Origin: Betaproteobacteria bacterium
GTDB taxonomy: Bacteria; Pseudomonadota; Gammaproteobacteria; Burkholderiales; WYBJ01
Assembly (NCBI GenBank): GCA_009377585.1
Contig: WHTS01000019.1
Span: 15,112-74,988, forward strand
DNA: 59,877 nt
Reading direction: 5' to 3'
The notes below the pieces were generated by a model. It saw only the letters and a list, made by a program, of their open reading frames with translations, did no database searches and had not been told where the DNA came from. Positions 1 through 11,337 of the stretch are shown here, piece by piece. The position numbers were made by a program, and so were the translations under genes. Position 1 is the first letter of the stretch. Each line of letters starts with the position of its first letter.

Positions 1-125
1 GCGCGTTCGCGCAGCCCTTCATCGCGTTCGCGCAGCACCTCGGCACCGATCGTCTGCTGCGCCGCCGGCGCGGGGCAGTGCATGGCGACGGCAGCCAGCA
101 GGACAGCGGCCAGGAAGCGTCTCAC
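1..125 (-). CDS. Partial secreted protein of unknown function (5' end only)
   Basis: The reading frame starts at a GTG (125-123) whose first bases overlap the folA stop codon in a GTGA arrangement, so it looks translationally coupled to folA. The visible 41 residues begin with a basic n-region, a hydrophobic stretch and a small-residue cleavage region ending near APAAQQ, which is a typical Sec signal peptide. After it comes a charged segment with repeated RERDEGLRER-like character. The rest lies beyond the window, so no family can be assigned. It is probably the third gene of a thyA-folA operon. Confidence 0.55.
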   Translation of the reverse strand, partial: MRRFLAAVLLAAVAMHCPAPAAQQTIGAEVLRERDEGLRER

Positions 126-643
126 ACGACGTGCTCCGTGCCGGCTACGCGGTGGTAGATTTCGAGCACCCACGCAAGCGGATTGGTTGCGTCCGGCGGA
201 TGCGACTCGCTGCTCACGCAGCGCCACGCGGCCGGATCGACGTGCGGCATGAAGGTGTCGCCCTCGATGTCGATCTCGACCGTGGTGAGATAGATGCGCT
301 GCGCCAGCGGCAGTGCCAGGCGGAAAATCTCCGCGCCGCCGATGACGAAGATTTCCTCGTCCTGGGCAGCCAGGCCAAGCGCCTGCGGCAGCGAGGCGGC
401 GATCAACGCGCCCTGCACGCGCAAGTCCGGATTGCGCGTGACGATGACCGTGGTGCGCCCGGGAAGCAGCCGCCCGATCGATTCCCAGCTCTTGCGCCCC
501 ATGACGATGTGATGGCCCATCGTGAGCTGCTTGAAGCGAGCGAGCTCCGCCGGGATGCGCCACGGAATAGCATTGTTGCGGCCGATGACGCGGTTGCGGC
601 TCATCGCCACAATCAGCGAGATGCGCGGCTGCCCGGCTGCCAT
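122..643 (-). CDS. folA: Dihydrofolate reductase
   Basis: NADPH-dependent reduction of dihydrofolate to tetrahydrofolate in the cytoplasm, replenishing the cofactor oxidised by ThyA. The 173-residue protein has the family landmarks: an N-terminal ISLIVAMSRNRVIGRNNAIP segment (active-site loop), PWRIPAELARFK, the NADPH-binding MGRKSWES segment and VIGGAEIF near residue 100. Length is normal. It lies 12 bp downstream of thyA on the same strand and its stop codon overlaps the next start, so thyA-folA-unknown is a likely operon. Confidence 0.95.
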   Translation of the reverse strand: MAAGQPRISLIVAMSRNRVIGRNNAIPWRIPAELARFKQLTMGHHIVMGRKSWESIGRLLPGRTTVIVTRNPDLRVQGALIAASLPQALGLAAQDEEIFVIGGAEIFRLALPLAQRIYLTTVEIDIEGDTFMPHVDPAAWRCVSSESHPPDATNPLAWVLEIYHRVAGTEHVV

Positions 644-655
644 CGTCCGCGTTCG

Positions 656-1450
656 CTAGACGGCGACCGGCGCCTTGATGGCCGGATGCGGATCGTAGCC
701 GACGAGCTCGAAATCCTGGTAGCGGAACGCGAACAGATCGTCGATTGCGGGATTGAGCCGCATGCGCGGCAGCGCGCGCGGCGTGCGTACAAGCTGTTCG
801 CGCGCCTGCTCGAGATGGTTCAGATAAAGATGGGTGTCGCCGCAGGTATGGATGAATTCGCCCGGCCGCAAGCGGCACACCTGCGCGATCATCAACGTGA
901 GCAATGCGTAGGAGGCGATGTTGAACGGCACGCCCAGGAACAGATCGGCGCTGCGCTGATAGAGCTGGCAGGAAAGGCGCCCGTCCGCCACGTAGAACTG
1001 GAACAGCGCATGGCACGGCATCAGCGCCATCCGCGGCAGGTCGGCCACGTTCCAGGCCGAGACGAGCATGCGGCGCGAATCCGGGTTGGTCTTCAGCTCC
1101 GCCAGCACCTGTGCGATCTGGTCGATGTGGCGGCCGTCGGGCGCGGGCCAGGAGCGCCATTGATGGCCGTAGATCGGACCCAGGTCGCCGCGCCCGTCGG
1201 CCCATTCGTCCCAGATGGTGACGCCGTGCTGCTTGAGATAAGCGATATTGGTGTCGCCGGCGAGGAACCAGAGCAGCTCGTGCACGATGGACTTCAGGTG
1301 CACGCGCTTGGTCGTGAGCAGCGGAAAGCCGCGCTCGAGATCGAAGCGCAGCTGCGGGCCGAACACGCTCAAGGTGCCGGTCCCGGTGCGGTCGCTCTTG
1401 CGGCTGCCGTGCTCCAGCACGTGGCGCATCAGGTCGAGATATTCGCGCAT
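656..1450 (-). CDS. thyA: Thymidylate synthase
   Basis: Converts dUMP to dTMP using methylene-tetrahydrofolate. The 264-residue length equals that of the Escherichia coli enzyme, and the catalytic cysteine in [12 protein letters not shown] falls at residue 146, the same number. RTGTGT near the N-terminus (phosphate-binding loop) and the [20 protein letters not shown] segment are intact. It is divergent from aroC with a 67-bp gap and is the first gene of the folate operon. Confidence 0.97.
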   Translation of the reverse strand: MREYLDLMRHVLEHGSRKSDRTGTGTLSVFGPQLRFDLERGFPLLTTKRVHLKSIVHELLWFLAGDTNIAYLKQHGVTIWDEWADGRGDLGPIYGHQWRSWPAPDGRHIDQIAQVLAELKTNPDSRRMLVSAWNVADLPRMALMPCHALFQFYVADGRLSCQLYQRSADLFLGVPFNIASYALLTLMIAQVCRLRPGEFIHTCGDTHLYLNHLEQAREQLVRTPRALPRMRLNPAIDDLFAFRYQDFELVGYDPHPAIKAPVAV

Positions 1451-1517
1451 GCGGTCGGTTCCAGGGGTTCGACGCTATGTTAAACTGCTCCGCCGATTCC
1501 ATCGAGTGGCCTCTAGC

Positions 1518-2681
1518 ATGTCCGGCAATACCCTCGGTCGGCTCTTCTGCGTGACCTCCTTCGGCGAGAGCCACGGTCCGGCCATCGGATGCGTGGTCGA
1601 CGGCTGTCCGCCCGGCCTGGCGCTCGGCCCCGAAGACATCCAGAAAGAGCTGGACCGGCGCAAACCCGGCACCTCGCGCCACGTCACGCAGCGGCGTGAG
1701 GACGACATCGTCGAGATCCTCTCGGGCGTGTTCGAAGGCCGCACCACCGGCACGCCGATCGGGCTCATCATCCGCAACGTCGATGCGCGCAGTCGCGACT
1801 ACAGCAAGATCGCGGATCTGTTCCGTCCCGGGCACGCCGACTACACCTACTGGCAGAAGTACGGCATCCGCGACTATCGCGGCGGCGGCCGGCAATCGGC
1901 GCGCGAGACCGCGGTGCGGGTGGCCGCCGGCGCGATCGCGAAGAAGTGGCTCAACGAGCGTTATGGCATCGTCGTACGCGGCTACCTCGCCGCGCTGGGG
2001 CCCAACGTGGTCGCGTTCAAGGACTGGGAGACGGTGCATCGCAATCCGTTCTTCGTCGCCGACGAAGCCGTCGTTGCCGAGCTCGAAGCCTTCATGGACC
2101 GGCTGCGCAAATCGGGGGATTCGTGCGGCGCGCGCGTGAACGTGGTCGCGCACAACGTGCCGGTCGGCTGGGGCGAGCCGGTGTACGACAAGCTCGATGC
2201 CGACATCGCCTACAACATGATGAGCATCAACGCGGTCAAGGGCGTGGAGATCGGTGCCGGCTTCACTGCGGTGACGCAGAAGGGCACCGAGCACTCGGAC
2301 GAGATGTCGCCCGAGGGTTTTCTCTCCAACAATGCGGGCGGCATTCTCGGCGGCATTTCGACCGGGCAGGATGTCGTGGTCAGCATCGCGATCAAGCCGA
2401 CCTCGAGCATCCGCCTGGAGCGCCGGACCATCGACAAGCAGGGCCAGGCGGGGAGCATCGAAACGCACGGCCGTCACGATCCGTGCGTCGGCATCCGCGC
2501 CACGCCGATCGCCGAAGCGATGCTCGCGCTCACGCTCATGGACCACGCGCTGCGCCACCGCGCGCAGAACGCCGACGTCGAATGCGCCACGCCGCGCATC
2601 GCGAGCCTCGCGCCGGAAGCGGTGATCGCGCAACTGCGCGCGGCCGAGCGGGTGGAGAACCCGGAGCCCGACGAAGCCTGA
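1518..2681 (+). CDS. aroC: Chorismate synthase
   Basis: Last step of the shikimate pathway: 5-enolpyruvylshikimate-3-phosphate to chorismate, needing reduced FMN. The 387-residue protein shows FGESHG (residues 15-20), [20 protein letters not shown] and a GGRQSARET segment, all signatures of the family. The open frame extends upstream to 1248 through thyA, but the family start [10 protein letters not shown] at 1518 gives the normal length. The next gene follows after 22 bp. Confidence 0.96.
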   Translation: MSGNTLGRLFCVTSFGESHGPAIGCVVDGCPPGLALGPEDIQKELDRRKPGTSRHVTQRREDDIVEILSGVFEGRTTGTPIGLIIRNVDARSRDYSKIADLFRPGHADYTYWQKYGIRDYRGGGRQSARETAVRVAAGAIAKKWLNERYGIVVRGYLAALGPNVVAFKDWETVHRNPFFVADEAVVAELEAFMDRLRKSGDSCGARVNVVAHNVPVGWGEPVYDKLDADIAYNMMSINAVKGVEIGAGFTAVTQKGTEHSDEMSPEGFLSNNAGGILGGISTGQDVVVSIAIKPTSSIRLERRTIDKQGQAGSIETHGRHDPCVGIRATPIAEAMLALTLMDHALRHRAQNADVECATPRIASLAPEAVIAQLRAAERVENPEPDEA

Positions 2682-2703
2682 TGCGCTCGCGCGCCGCCGT
2701 GCC

Positions 2704-3849
2704 GTGAGCCGCAGTCTGTATTGGCGGCTGGCGGGCTTCTACTTTTTCTACTTCGCCTACATTGGCGCGTTCGCGCCTTACTTCTCGCTCTACCTCGATG
2801 CGCTGGGCTACGGCGCGGCGCTGATCGGTCTGCTGCTGGCCTTGCCGCAGGCCATGCGCATTGTTGCCGCCCATCTCTGGGCCTATCTCGCCGATCGCTA
2901 TCGCAGCCGCGTGCGCGTGACCTGCCTCGCCGGCCTCGTGGGCACGATCACGTTTGCCGGCGTGTTCGCCGGCACCCAGGTCGCGTGGCTCGCGCTCTGC
3001 CTGGCGCTGTGGAGCTTCTTCTGGAGCGCGGCGCTGCCGCTCATGGAGACGACCACGCTCGACCACCTGGCGGGGCGCAGCGGCTACTATGGCCGCATCC
3101 GGCTATGGGGCTCGATCGGCTTCATCGTCGCGGTGATCGGCGTGGGCTGGCTGCTCGATCGCAGCCCCATCGTCGTGCTGCTGTGGATACTGGGCGCGAC
3201 CATGGTCGGCATCCTGATTTCGACCTGGACCGTGCCCGAGCCCGGCTTGCACGAGGAGGAGAAGCACGCGGCCGAGCCGATCCGCAACGTGCTGCGGCGA
3301 GCCGACGTCATCGCGCTCATCGCCGCCTGCTTCATGATGGCCGTGGCGCACGGGCCTTACTACACCTTCTTCTCCCTGCACCTGGTCGCTCACGGTTACA
3401 GCAAAACCGCGATCGGCTGGTTGTGGGGCGTGGGCGTGATCGCCGAGATCGCGGTGTTCGCCGCGTTGCCCTGGCTGTACCGCAGTTTCAGCGCGCAGCG
3501 CCTGCTGGCCGCGAGCTTCGTGCTGGCGGTGCTGCGCTTCGTCCTGATCGCCTGGTTCGCGGACGTGGCCCTCGTGCTCTTTTTCGCGCAACTGCTGCAC
3601 GCCGCCACCTTCGGCGTATTCCATTCCGCCGCGCTGGCGCGCGTGCAGGAATTCTTTCGCGGACCCAACGCCTCGCGCGGCCAGGCCGTTTACTCCAGCC
3701 TCTCTTTCGGCCTGGGCGGGACCCTCGGCGGCCTGGGCAGCGGCGTGGCCTGGGAGCGCGTGGGCGCCGGCTGGACCTTCAGCGCCGCGGCGCTGTGCGC
3801 GCTGCTAGGGCTGGTGCTGCTCGCTGCCGTGCGGCCGCGGAGGGGGTGA
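2704..3849 (+). CDS. MFS transporter, MFS_1-like / HcaT-type
   Basis: A 381-residue integral membrane protein with about 12 hydrophobic segments. The N-terminal region (FYFFYFAYIGAFAPYFSLYL, then LWAYLADRYRSRVRV, resembling the MFS loop 2-3 signature) resembles the 3-phenylpropionate permease/nucleoside-type MFS_1-like family found beside aroC in many betaproteobacteria. Substrate cannot be read from the sequence. The start is a GTG at 2704, because the nearby ATG at 2681 is out of frame and hits a stop after eight codons. Probably co-transcribed with aroC. Confidence 0.8.
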   Translation: MSRSLYWRLAGFYFFYFAYIGAFAPYFSLYLDALGYGAALIGLLLALPQAMRIVAAHLWAYLADRYRSRVRVTCLAGLVGTITFAGVFAGTQVAWLALCLALWSFFWSAALPLMETTTLDHLAGRSGYYGRIRLWGSIGFIVAVIGVGWLLDRSPIVVLLWILGATMVGILISTWTVPEPGLHEEEKHAAEPIRNVLRRADVIALIAACFMMAVAHGPYYTFFSLHLVAHGYSKTAIGWLWGVGVIAEIAVFAALPWLYRSFSAQRLLAASFVLAVLRFVLIAWFADVALVLFFAQLLHAATFGVFHSAALARVQEFFRGPNASRGQAVYSSLSFGLGGTLGGLGSGVAWERVGAGWTFSAAALCALLGLVLLAAVRPRRG

Positions 3850-3853
3850 TACG

Positions 3854-3882
3854 TTCAGGCTCCGGATGAGTTGTGACATAAT
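3854..3882 (+). promoter_or_regulatory. Candidate sigma-70 promoter for the leu operon
   Basis: TTCAGG (3854-3859) and CATAAT (3877-3882) are separated by 17 bp and lie 31 bp before the leuC start. The -10 is good and the -35 is weak. No leucine-leader peptide or attenuator is evident in the 63-bp gap. Confidence 0.4.
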
Positions 3883-3912
3883 TTCCTGCTTTCACCCGCA
3901 TCCGTCATCGCC

Positions 3913-5331
3913 ATGAGCGCCAAGACACTCTACGACAAGCTTTGGGAGAGCCACCTCGTCCGCCAGGACGCCAACGGCACGGCTCTCATCTATATCGACC
4001 GTCACCTCGTGCACGAGGTGACGAGCCCGCAGGCCTACGAGGGGCTGAAGCTCGCCGGGCGCAAGGTCTGGCGCACCGAGTCGGTCGTGGCCACCGCCGA
4101 CCACAACACCCCGACGCGCGACTGGGACCAGGGGCTCGACGGGATGCGCGATCAGATCGCCAAGCTGCAGGTCGTGACCCTGGACAAGAACATCAAGGAG
4201 CACGGCGCGAAGGCGTACTACCCCTTTCTGGATCAGCGCCAGGGCATCGTGCACGTGATCGGGCCCGAGTTGGGGGCGTCGCTGCCCGGCATGACCATCG
4301 TCTGCGGCGACTCGCACACGAGCACGCACGGGGCGCTGGGCTGTCTCGCATTCGGCATCGGCACGAGCGAGGTCGAGCACGTGCTCGCGACCCAGTGCCT
4401 GGTGGCCAAGAAGACCAAGATCATGCTCGTCAAAGTCGAAGGCGAGACCGGCCCGGGCGTCACCGCCAAGGACATCGTCCTCGCCGTCATCGGCAAGATC
4501 GGCAGTGCGGGCGGCTCGGGCTATTCCATCGAGTTCGGCGGCTCGGCGATCCGCGCGCTCAGCATGGAGGGGCGCATGACCGTGTGCAACATGTCGATCG
4601 AGGCGGGCGCGCGCGCCGGCATGGTTGCGGTCGACGACAAGACCATCGAATACGTGCGCGGGCGGCCGTTCGCGCCCAAGGGCGAGCAGTGGGAAAAGGC
4701 AGCCGCGTACTGGCGCACGCTCACGAGCGACCCGGATGCGAAGTTCGACAAGGTGGTCGAGATCGATGCTGGCGCGATCCAGCCGCAGGTGACGTGGGGC
4801 ACCAATCCGCAGATGGTGGCGCCGATCGACGGCCGGGTGCCGGATCCTATGCAGGAGCCCGATCCGACCCAGCGCGAGTGGATGCAGCGCGCGCTCAAGT
4901 ACATGGGCCTTGCGCCGAACACGCCGATCGCCGAGATCGCCATCGACAAGGTCTTCATCGGGTCGTGCACCAATTCGCGCATCGAGGATCTGCGCGCGGC
5001 CGCGGCCGTGGCGCGTGGCCGCAAGGTGGCAAGCTCGGTGAAGCTCGCCCTGGTGGTGCCGGGCTCGGGGCTGGTCAAGCGCCAGGCCGAGGCCGAGGGC
5101 CTGGACAAGATTTTCGTCGAAGCCGGATTCGAATGGCGCGAACCGGGCTGCTCGATGTGCCTGGGCATGAACGAAGACCAGATCGGGTCCGGCGAGCGCT
5201 GTGCGTCCACCTCGAATCGCAACTTCGAGGGCCGTCAGGGCGCGGGCGGGCGCACCCATCTGGTGAGCCCCGCCATGGCTGCGGCGGCTGCGGTCGCCGG
5301 GCGCTTCGTCGACGTGCGCACGCTGCAATAG
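3913..5331 (+). CDS. leuC: 3-isopropylmalate dehydratase large subunit
   Basis: With LeuD it isomerises 2-isopropylmalate to 3-isopropylmalate in leucine biosynthesis. The 472-residue aconitase-family protein keeps the three [4Fe-4S] ligands: C352 in GSCTNSR and C413/C416 in [21 protein letters not shown] near residues 130-145 is a substrate-binding signature. leuD follows after 10 bp, with no entericidin-like small gene between them as some relatives have. Confidence 0.97.
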   Translation: MSAKTLYDKLWESHLVRQDANGTALIYIDRHLVHEVTSPQAYEGLKLAGRKVWRTESVVATADHNTPTRDWDQGLDGMRDQIAKLQVVTLDKNIKEHGAKAYYPFLDQRQGIVHVIGPELGASLPGMTIVCGDSHTSTHGALGCLAFGIGTSEVEHVLATQCLVAKKTKIMLVKVEGETGPGVTAKDIVLAVIGKIGSAGGSGYSIEFGGSAIRALSMEGRMTVCNMSIEAGARAGMVAVDDKTIEYVRGRPFAPKGEQWEKAAAYWRTLTSDPDAKFDKVVEIDAGAIQPQVTWGTNPQMVAPIDGRVPDPMQEPDPTQREWMQRALKYMGLAPNTPIAEIAIDKVFIGSCTNSRIEDLRAAAAVARGRKVASSVKLALVVPGSGLVKRQAEAEGLDKIFVEAGFEWREPGCSMCLGMNEDQIGSGERCASTSNRNFEGRQGAGGRTHLVSPAMAAAAAVAGRFVDVRTLQ

Positions 5332-5341
5332 AGGACATCGC

Positions 5342-5980
5342 ATGGACAAGTACCAATCGCGCGAAGGACTGGTCGTACCGCTCGACCGCGCCAACGTCGA
5401 CACCGACGCCATCATTCCGAAGCAGTTCCTGAAAGCGATCGGGCGCAGCGGCTTCGGCCCCAACCTGTTCGACGAGTGGCGCTACCTGGACCACGGCGAG
5501 CCCGGCATGGACAACGGCAAGCGGCCGCTGAATCCCGATTTCGTGCTGAACCAGCCGCGCTATCGCGGCGCCCAGGTGCTGGTCGCGCGCGAGAACTTCG
5601 GCTGCGGCTCCTCGCGCGAGCACGCGCCGTGGGCGCTGCAGGATTACGGCTTCACCACCATCATCGCGCCGAGCTTCGCCGATATCTTCTTCAACAATTG
5701 CTTCAAGAACGGGCTGCTCGCGATCGTCCTGGACGCAAGAGTGGTCGACCAGATCATCAAGGAGGCGCAGGCCACACCCAACTATCGGCTTGCCGTCGAC
5801 CTCGATAGCCAGACCATCACCACCCCCGGGCGCCAGGAGCTGCGTTTCGACGTCGATCCGTTCCGCAAGCACTGCCTGCTGAACGGCCTGGACGAAATCG
5901 GCCTCACCCTCGAGCGCGCGGACGAGATCCGCGCGTTCGAAGCGAGGCACGAGGCTGCGCAGCCGTGGCTGTTCGCGTGA
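5342..5980 (+). CDS. leuD: 3-isopropylmalate dehydratase small subunit
   Basis: Swivel-domain partner of LeuC. The 212-residue protein has the [14 protein letters not shown] start motif, [14 protein letters not shown] (substrate loop) and the C-terminal [18 protein letters not shown] segment. Length is normal. It sits 10 bp after leuC and 19 bp before leuB in the same operon. Confidence 0.97.
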   Translation: MDKYQSREGLVVPLDRANVDTDAIIPKQFLKAIGRSGFGPNLFDEWRYLDHGEPGMDNGKRPLNPDFVLNQPRYRGAQVLVARENFGCGSSREHAPWALQDYGFTTIIAPSFADIFFNNCFKNGLLAIVLDARVVDQIIKEAQATPNYRLAVDLDSQTITTPGRQELRFDVDPFRKHCLLNGLDEIGLTLERADEIRAFEARHEAAQPWLFA

Positions 5981-5999
5981 CGCCGATCCAGGCAAGGCG

Positions 6000-7064
<1,065 letters not shown>

Positions 7065-7099
7065 GCGGCGCCCGGTGCGAGACGAGAGATGGAACGGCA

Positions 7100-8218
7100 A
7101 TGAAAACGGACGTGGGATTCATCGGCTGGCGCGGCATGGTCGGCTCGGTGCTGATGCAGCGCATGCGCGAGACGGGCGACTTCGGGCGTATCGAGCCCGT
7201 GTTCTTCAGCACGTCCAGGCCCCTGCCGAAGCCACCGGACATCGACCGCGCAGTCGCCCCGGTTGCCGACGCTCACGATATCGAGCGCCTCAAAGCGCTG
7301 CCGGTGCTGGTCTCCTGCCAGGGCGGCGATTACACCAGCGAAGTCCACCCCAGGTTGCGAGCGGCCGGGTGGAAGGGCTACTGGATCGATGCCGCATCGC
7401 CGCTACGGATGAAAGACGATGCGACGATCGTGCTCGATCCGGTCAACCGGCCGGTGATCGACCAGGCGCTCGCCGCCGGCGGGCGCGACTACATCGGCGG
7501 CAACTGCACGGTGAGCCTCATGCTGATGGGTCTGGCGGGGCTGTTCAAGGAAGACCTGGTGGAATGGGCTACGGCCATGACCTATCAGGCGGCTTCCGGA
7601 GCCGGCGCGCAGCACATGCATGAACTGCTCGACCAGATGGGCGAGCTGCACGAGGCTGCGCGGCCTGCGCTCGGCGACCCGGCAGCCCGTATTCTCGATA
7701 TCGACAAGACGGTGCACGCCGCGATGCGCCGTGCCGACTTTCCGCGCCAGCATTTCGAGCACCCGCTCGCGGGCAGCGTGCTCCCCTGGATCGACAAGGA
7801 TCTCGGCAACGGCCAGAGCCGCGAGGAGTGGAAGGCGCAGGCGGAAGCGAACAAGATCCTGGGCAAGCGCAACGGTTCCGAAGTCATTCTGGACGGTATT
7901 TGCGTCCGTATCGGCACCATGCGCTGCCACAGCCAGGCGCTCACCATCAAGCTCAGGCGCGATTTGCCGCTGCCGGAGATCGAAAGCCTCATTGCAGGCG
8001 GCAACGAGTGGGTGAAGGTCGTGCCCAACGAAAAGGCAGCGACACTCAATGAGCTCACGCCCGCGGCCGTCAGCGGTTCGCTCGATATCCCGGTGGGGCG
8101 CTTGCGCAAGTTGCCGATGGGCGGGGAGTACCTGACGGCGTTCACCGTCGGCGACCAATTGCTTTGGGGAGCGGCTGAGCCGCTGCGGCGCATGCTCGAG
8201 GTGCTTCACACCCGATGA
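7100..8218 (+). CDS. asd: Aspartate-semialdehyde dehydrogenase
   Basis: Reduces aspartyl phosphate to aspartate semialdehyde, the branch point to lysine/diaminopimelate, methionine and threonine. The 372-residue protein has the NADP-binding [18 protein letters not shown] and the catalytic cysteine C136 in [12 protein letters not shown]. It is of the long gammaproteobacterial/betaproteobacterial type. Position between leuB and fimV is the classical order. Its stop codon is followed by a tandem-repeat region. Confidence 0.97.
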   Translation: MKTDVGFIGWRGMVGSVLMQRMRETGDFGRIEPVFFSTSRPLPKPPDIDRAVAPVADAHDIERLKALPVLVSCQGGDYTSEVHPRLRAAGWKGYWIDAASPLRMKDDATIVLDPVNRPVIDQALAAGGRDYIGGNCTVSLMLMGLAGLFKEDLVEWATAMTYQAASGAGAQHMHELLDQMGELHEAARPALGDPAARILDIDKTVHAAMRRADFPRQHFEHPLAGSVLPWIDKDLGNGQSREEWKAQAEANKILGKRNGSEVILDGICVRIGTMRCHSQALTIKLRRDLPLPEIESLIAGGNEWVKVVPNEKAATLNELTPAAVSGSLDIPVGRLRKLPMGGEYLTAFTVGDQLLWGAAEPLRRMLEVLHTR

Positions 8219-8234
8219 GGTGCGGTTGCGGCAC

Positions 8235-8331
8235 GGACCGGAACCCGGCTCCGGCGCAAGGACCGAGGCCGGTCCGAGCAAAAAGACCGGGGCCGGTGCG
8301 GGCAAAAGGACCGGGTCCGGTCCGATGCCAT
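8235..8331. repeat. Degenerate 24-bp tandem repeat, four copies, after asd
   Basis: Four units start at 8235, 8260, 8284 and 8308. Each begins (G/A)GACCG and carries a GGCCGGT/GTCCGGT core, with AAAA at the junctions of copies 2 and 3. Units are 24 bp, except 25 bp for the first. If read in the frame that opens at 8215, the repeat would give an eight-residue PVRAK(R/G)PG period. It fills much of the 263-bp asd-fimV gap. Confidence 0.75.
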
Positions 8332-8374
8332 AAACGCGGAATAGAGGGGAGAAACGGGCGAAGCCCGGCAAGCT

Positions 8375-8390
8375 GTGGCGTTTACGCCAC
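8375..8390. repeat. Short inverted repeat GTGGCG-TTTA-CGCCAC
   Basis: A perfect 6-bp stem with a TTTA loop in the asd-fimV gap. The core GGCGTTTACGCC recurs at 26488-26499 upstream of cysS. It may be a small hairpin or a protein-binding site. Confidence 0.4.
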
Positions 8391-8481
8391 GCGCATCATT
8401 CTTCCGATGCGTTACGGGGCTTGCGGCGATTCTTTAATGGGCCTCTTAGCTTGCATCGATAACCCCATGATGTTAGCTTAA

Positions 8482-11259
8482 ATGTGCCAAAAAACGATCA
8501 GGGTGGCGGGAGTGGGCAAGAAATCGTTAATTGCTTCGTTGGTCACGCTGGCCTTGGGGCTTTCGCCCGCCGCCGGATACGCCGCCGGTCTCGGCAGACT
8601 GACGCTCCATTCGGCCATCGGTCAGCCCCTGCGGGCGGACGTCGAGCTGGTCTCGGTGCGCCCCGATGAGTTTTCAACCCTGACGGCGCGGGTCGCTTCG
8701 CCCGACGCCTATCGCAACGCCAATATCAACTACAACTCGGCGCTCGTGGGCGCGCGTGCAACGGTCGAACGCCGTCCCGGCGGCGGCGCATACATCCGGG
8801 TGACGTCCGGCCGCCCGATCGAAGAGCCGTTCATCGATCTGCTGATCGAGCTCACCTGGAGTACCGGCCGGCTGGTGCGCGAGTACACGGCACTGGTCGA
8901 CCCGCCCGGTTTTGGCAGCACCCAGGTCGCGACGCCGAGCGCGGTTCCCGCTGACCGGCCCGCGCTGGCAGCGCCCGTGGCTGCCCCGTCGGCTCGGGCA
9001 GCGGCGAGTCCGGTCGATAGCGGCGAGCGTACCTATGGGCCGGTGCAGCCGGGCGATACGCTGCGCAAGATCGCGACCGGGGCGAAGCCCGAAGGCGTGA
9101 GCCTGGATCAAGTTCTGGTGGGTATCTTTCGCAGCAATCCGGACGCGTTCATCAGCAACAACATGAACCTGCTGCGCACGGGGCGCATCCTGCGCATTCC
9201 GGATGCGGCCGAGCTGGGCAAGGTATCGAGCGCCGAAGCGGGCAACGAGATCCGTGTCCAGACCGCGGATTGGAAGGCGTACCGGCAGCGCGTCGCCGGC
9301 GCTGTTCCCGAGACTCCGGTGGCCGGCACGCGCGCCGCAGCCGGCAAGGTGACGACCAAGGTGGAAGAGACGGCGCCGGCCGCGCCGCCGGGCAAGGAGG
9401 TCGTCAAGGTTTCCAAGGGCGCGCCGGAGGCGGCTCCCGGCGCGGCCGACAAGGACCTGCAGGACCGCATCCGCGTCCTGGAAGAAGAGGCCACTGCGCG
9501 CGAGAAGACGCTCAAGGATTCGAACGAGCGCATCGCCTCGCTGGAAAAGACGCTGAAGGACATGCAGCGGCTGCTGGAGATGAAGAGCATCCCGGTGCCG
9601 CCGCCGGTCACTGTCGCGCCGCCCGCTGAGAAGCCCGAGCCCGCGCAGCCGCCAGTCGAGGCCGCCAAGCCGGATGCGCCCGCACCGGCCGTACCGCCGC
9701 TGACCGAAGCGAAGCCTGAAGCCGCACCGCCCGCGCCCCAACCGAAGGCGGAGGCGAAGAAAGCCGAACCGCCCCCGCCCCCGCCCCCGCCACCCCCGCC
9801 GGTCGAGGCATGGTACGAGGATCCGACGCTGCTGGGCGGCGCGCTGCTGGGGCTCGGTCTGCTGGGCGGGCTCGCCTACGTCATGGCGCGGCGCCGGCGC
9901 AGCGACGATCGGCTGACGGCAGAGCCGAGCTTGCGCACCGCGCCGGTCGCGGCGCCCTTGGGCCCGACGGCGGCGTCCGAAGCCGCCATGCCGATTGCGG
10001 ACGCGACCACAGAAATGCCGGCGGCGCCGGCGGCTGCAGCCGCCGTGGCGGGGGACGACGTCGACCCCATCCAGGAAGCCGACGTCTACATTGCGTACGG
10101 TCGCGACGCCCAGGCCGAGGAGATCCTGAAGGAGGCGCTCGCCAAGGATCCGACCCGGCAGGAGATCAGGCTGAAGCTGCTGGAGATCTACGCCGCGCGC
10201 AAGAGCAAGAATGATTTCAACGCCTTGGCGGAGGACCTGCACAAGTCGAGCCGTGGCCGCGGCGATACGTGGCTCAAGGCCGCGACCATGGGCTTCGCGC
10301 TCGATCCGGACAATGTTCTGTACGCGGCGGGCAAGGACAGCACCATCGCCTCGCCGGTCGGGGTGGCCACCGATGTCAACCTCGATTTCGACCTCGACAT
10401 GGTCACTGCGGCCGGCGCGCCGACCACCGTCACCGACCTGCCGCTCGACGCCGGCGAAGACCCGACGGTGAAGACCATGGCGCTCTCTCCCGAGCGCATG
10501 GAGGCGCTGCGCACCGAAGGTGCGGTGAGCACAAGACCGGCCACGGATACGCATCCGATCGTGCCCGACATCGATCTGACCGACCCCCATACCGCGCCCA
10601 AGACCGACATCACGCTCGATCCGGCGGCGCGTTCGGGCCCGATCACCGATCTGAACCTGGACCTGCCGAAGACCGCCACCGACTCGAACGTCATCGACTT
10701 CGAGTTCGACCCCGGTAAGACCATGAAGATCGAACCGGCCGCCGCGGCGGCTTTCGATCAGACGGTCATCATCTCGCCGGAGAACCAGGCGCAGGCGCGC
10801 GATCTCGGCGTCGAGATCGACCTGGGTTCGCTGGATGCTCCGGCGCCGACCATTCCGCAGGGCAGCGCCATGCCGCCGGTGACGGCAGCCGATACGACCG
10901 CGGACATCTCGTTCGATTTCGAGCTTCCGGCCCAATCGCCGCCGACGGCCGATATGGTAGTGCCGCCGACCGACATCAAGCTCGACGTGCCGGAGTTCAA
11001 GCCGGCGGATACCACCACCATCGATTTCGCGCTCGACACCGTGTCACTCGATCTGGGCGGCGCCGAGAAGTCCGAAGCTGCCGGCGCGCCCGCGCACGAC
11101 GATCACTGGTACGACGTCCAGACCAAGTTCGACCTGGCCAAGGCGTATCAGGAAATGGGCGACAAGGAAGGCGCACGCGAAATTCTGGCCGAGGTGATCA
11201 AGGAAGGCGACGCGCAGCAGCAGGCCGAAGCCAACGAGCTGCTGTCGAAGCTGGATTGA
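8482..11259 (+). CDS. fimV: FimV/HubP-type polar scaffold protein
   Basis: Inner-membrane protein with a periplasmic peptidoglycan-binding part and an acidic cytoplasmic part; the family organises cell-pole and type IV pilus functions. The 925 residues hold a signal sequence (about 1-35), the FimV N-terminal domain (GLGRLTLHSAIGQPLRADVEL), a LysM-like domain (about 185-245), a coiled coil (about 325-365), a proline-rich linker with a run of 12 prolines, one membrane helix (LLGGALLGLGLLGGLAYVMA, near 450-468) followed by RRRR, a long acidic linker and a C-terminal TPR cap (WYDVQTKFDLAKAYQEMGDK). The ATG at 8482 has no clear ribosome site; GTG at 8503 or 8512 are alternatives. asd-fimV-truA order supports the call. 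Confidence 0.9.
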   Translation: MCQKTIRVAGVGKKSLIASLVTLALGLSPAAGYAAGLGRLTLHSAIGQPLRADVELVSVRPDEFSTLTARVASPDAYRNANINYNSALVGARATVERRPGGGAYIRVTSGRPIEEPFIDLLIELTWSTGRLVREYTALVDPPGFGSTQVATPSAVPADRPALAAPVAAPSARAAASPVDSGERTYGPVQPGDTLRKIATGAKPEGVSLDQVLVGIFRSNPDAFISNNMNLLRTGRILRIPDAAELGKVSSAEAGNEIRVQTADWKAYRQRVAGAVPETPVAGTRAAAGKVTTKVEETAPAAPPGKEVVKVSKGAPEAAPGAADKDLQDRIRVLEEEATAREKTLKDSNERIASLEKTLKDMQRLLEMKSIPVPPPVTVAPPAEKPEPAQPPVEAAKPDAPAPAVPPLTEAKPEAAPPAPQPKAEAKKAEPPPPPPPPPPPVEAWYEDPTLLGGALLGLGLLGGLAYVMARRRRSDDRLTAEPSLRTAPVAAPLGPTAASEAAMPIADATTEMPAAPAAAAAVAGDDVDPIQEADVYIAYGRDAQAEEILKEALAKDPTRQEIRLKLLEIYAARKSKNDFNALAEDLHKSSRGRGDTWLKAATMGFALDPDNVLYAAGKDSTIASPVGVATDVNLDFDLDMVTAAGAPTTVTDLPLDAGEDPTVKTMALSPERMEALRTEGAVSTRPATDTHPIVPDIDLTDPHTAPKTDITLDPAARSGPITDLNLDLPKTATDSNVIDFEFDPGKTMKIEPAAAAAFDQTVIISPENQAQARDLGVEIDLGSLDAPAPTIPQGSAMPPVTAADTTADISFDFELPAQSPPTADMVVPPTDIKLDVPEFKPADTTTIDFALDTVSLDLGGAEKSEAAGAPAHDDHWYDVQTKFDLAKAYQEMGDKEGAREILAEVIKEGDAQQQAEANELLSKLD

Positions 11260-11301
11260 GATCGGCCGGCGGAATCTTTCGGCGCCGCTCGCCACTACAC
11301 G

Positions 11302-11329
11302 ATGCCCCCTGCGACGGGGGCATTTTCTT
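11302..11329 (+). terminator. Rho-independent terminator after fimV
   Basis: ATGCCCCC (11302-11309) pairs with GGGGGCAT (11316-11323) over a 6-nt loop and is followed by a T-rich tail TTTCTT. It lies 43 bp after fimV and ends just before truA, so truA probably has its own start of transcription or depends on read-through. Confidence 0.8.
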
Positions 11330-11337
11330 CTCCCCAC

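Noticed and set aside
1248-1517. Upstream extension of aroC
   Set aside because: It overlaps thyA antisense; the family start is at 1518.
1451-1517. Sigma-70 promoter between thyA and aroC
   Set aside because: TATGTT at 1476 is a fair -10 box, but no -35 at suitable spacing was found.
8674-10935. 753-codon open frame antisense to fimV
   Set aside because: Arg/Gly-rich shadow frame typical of high-GC DNA; the plus strand encodes a coherent FimV protein.
11302-11337. Earlier truA start
   Set aside because: The ATG is part of a terminator stem and the added residues are not family-like.
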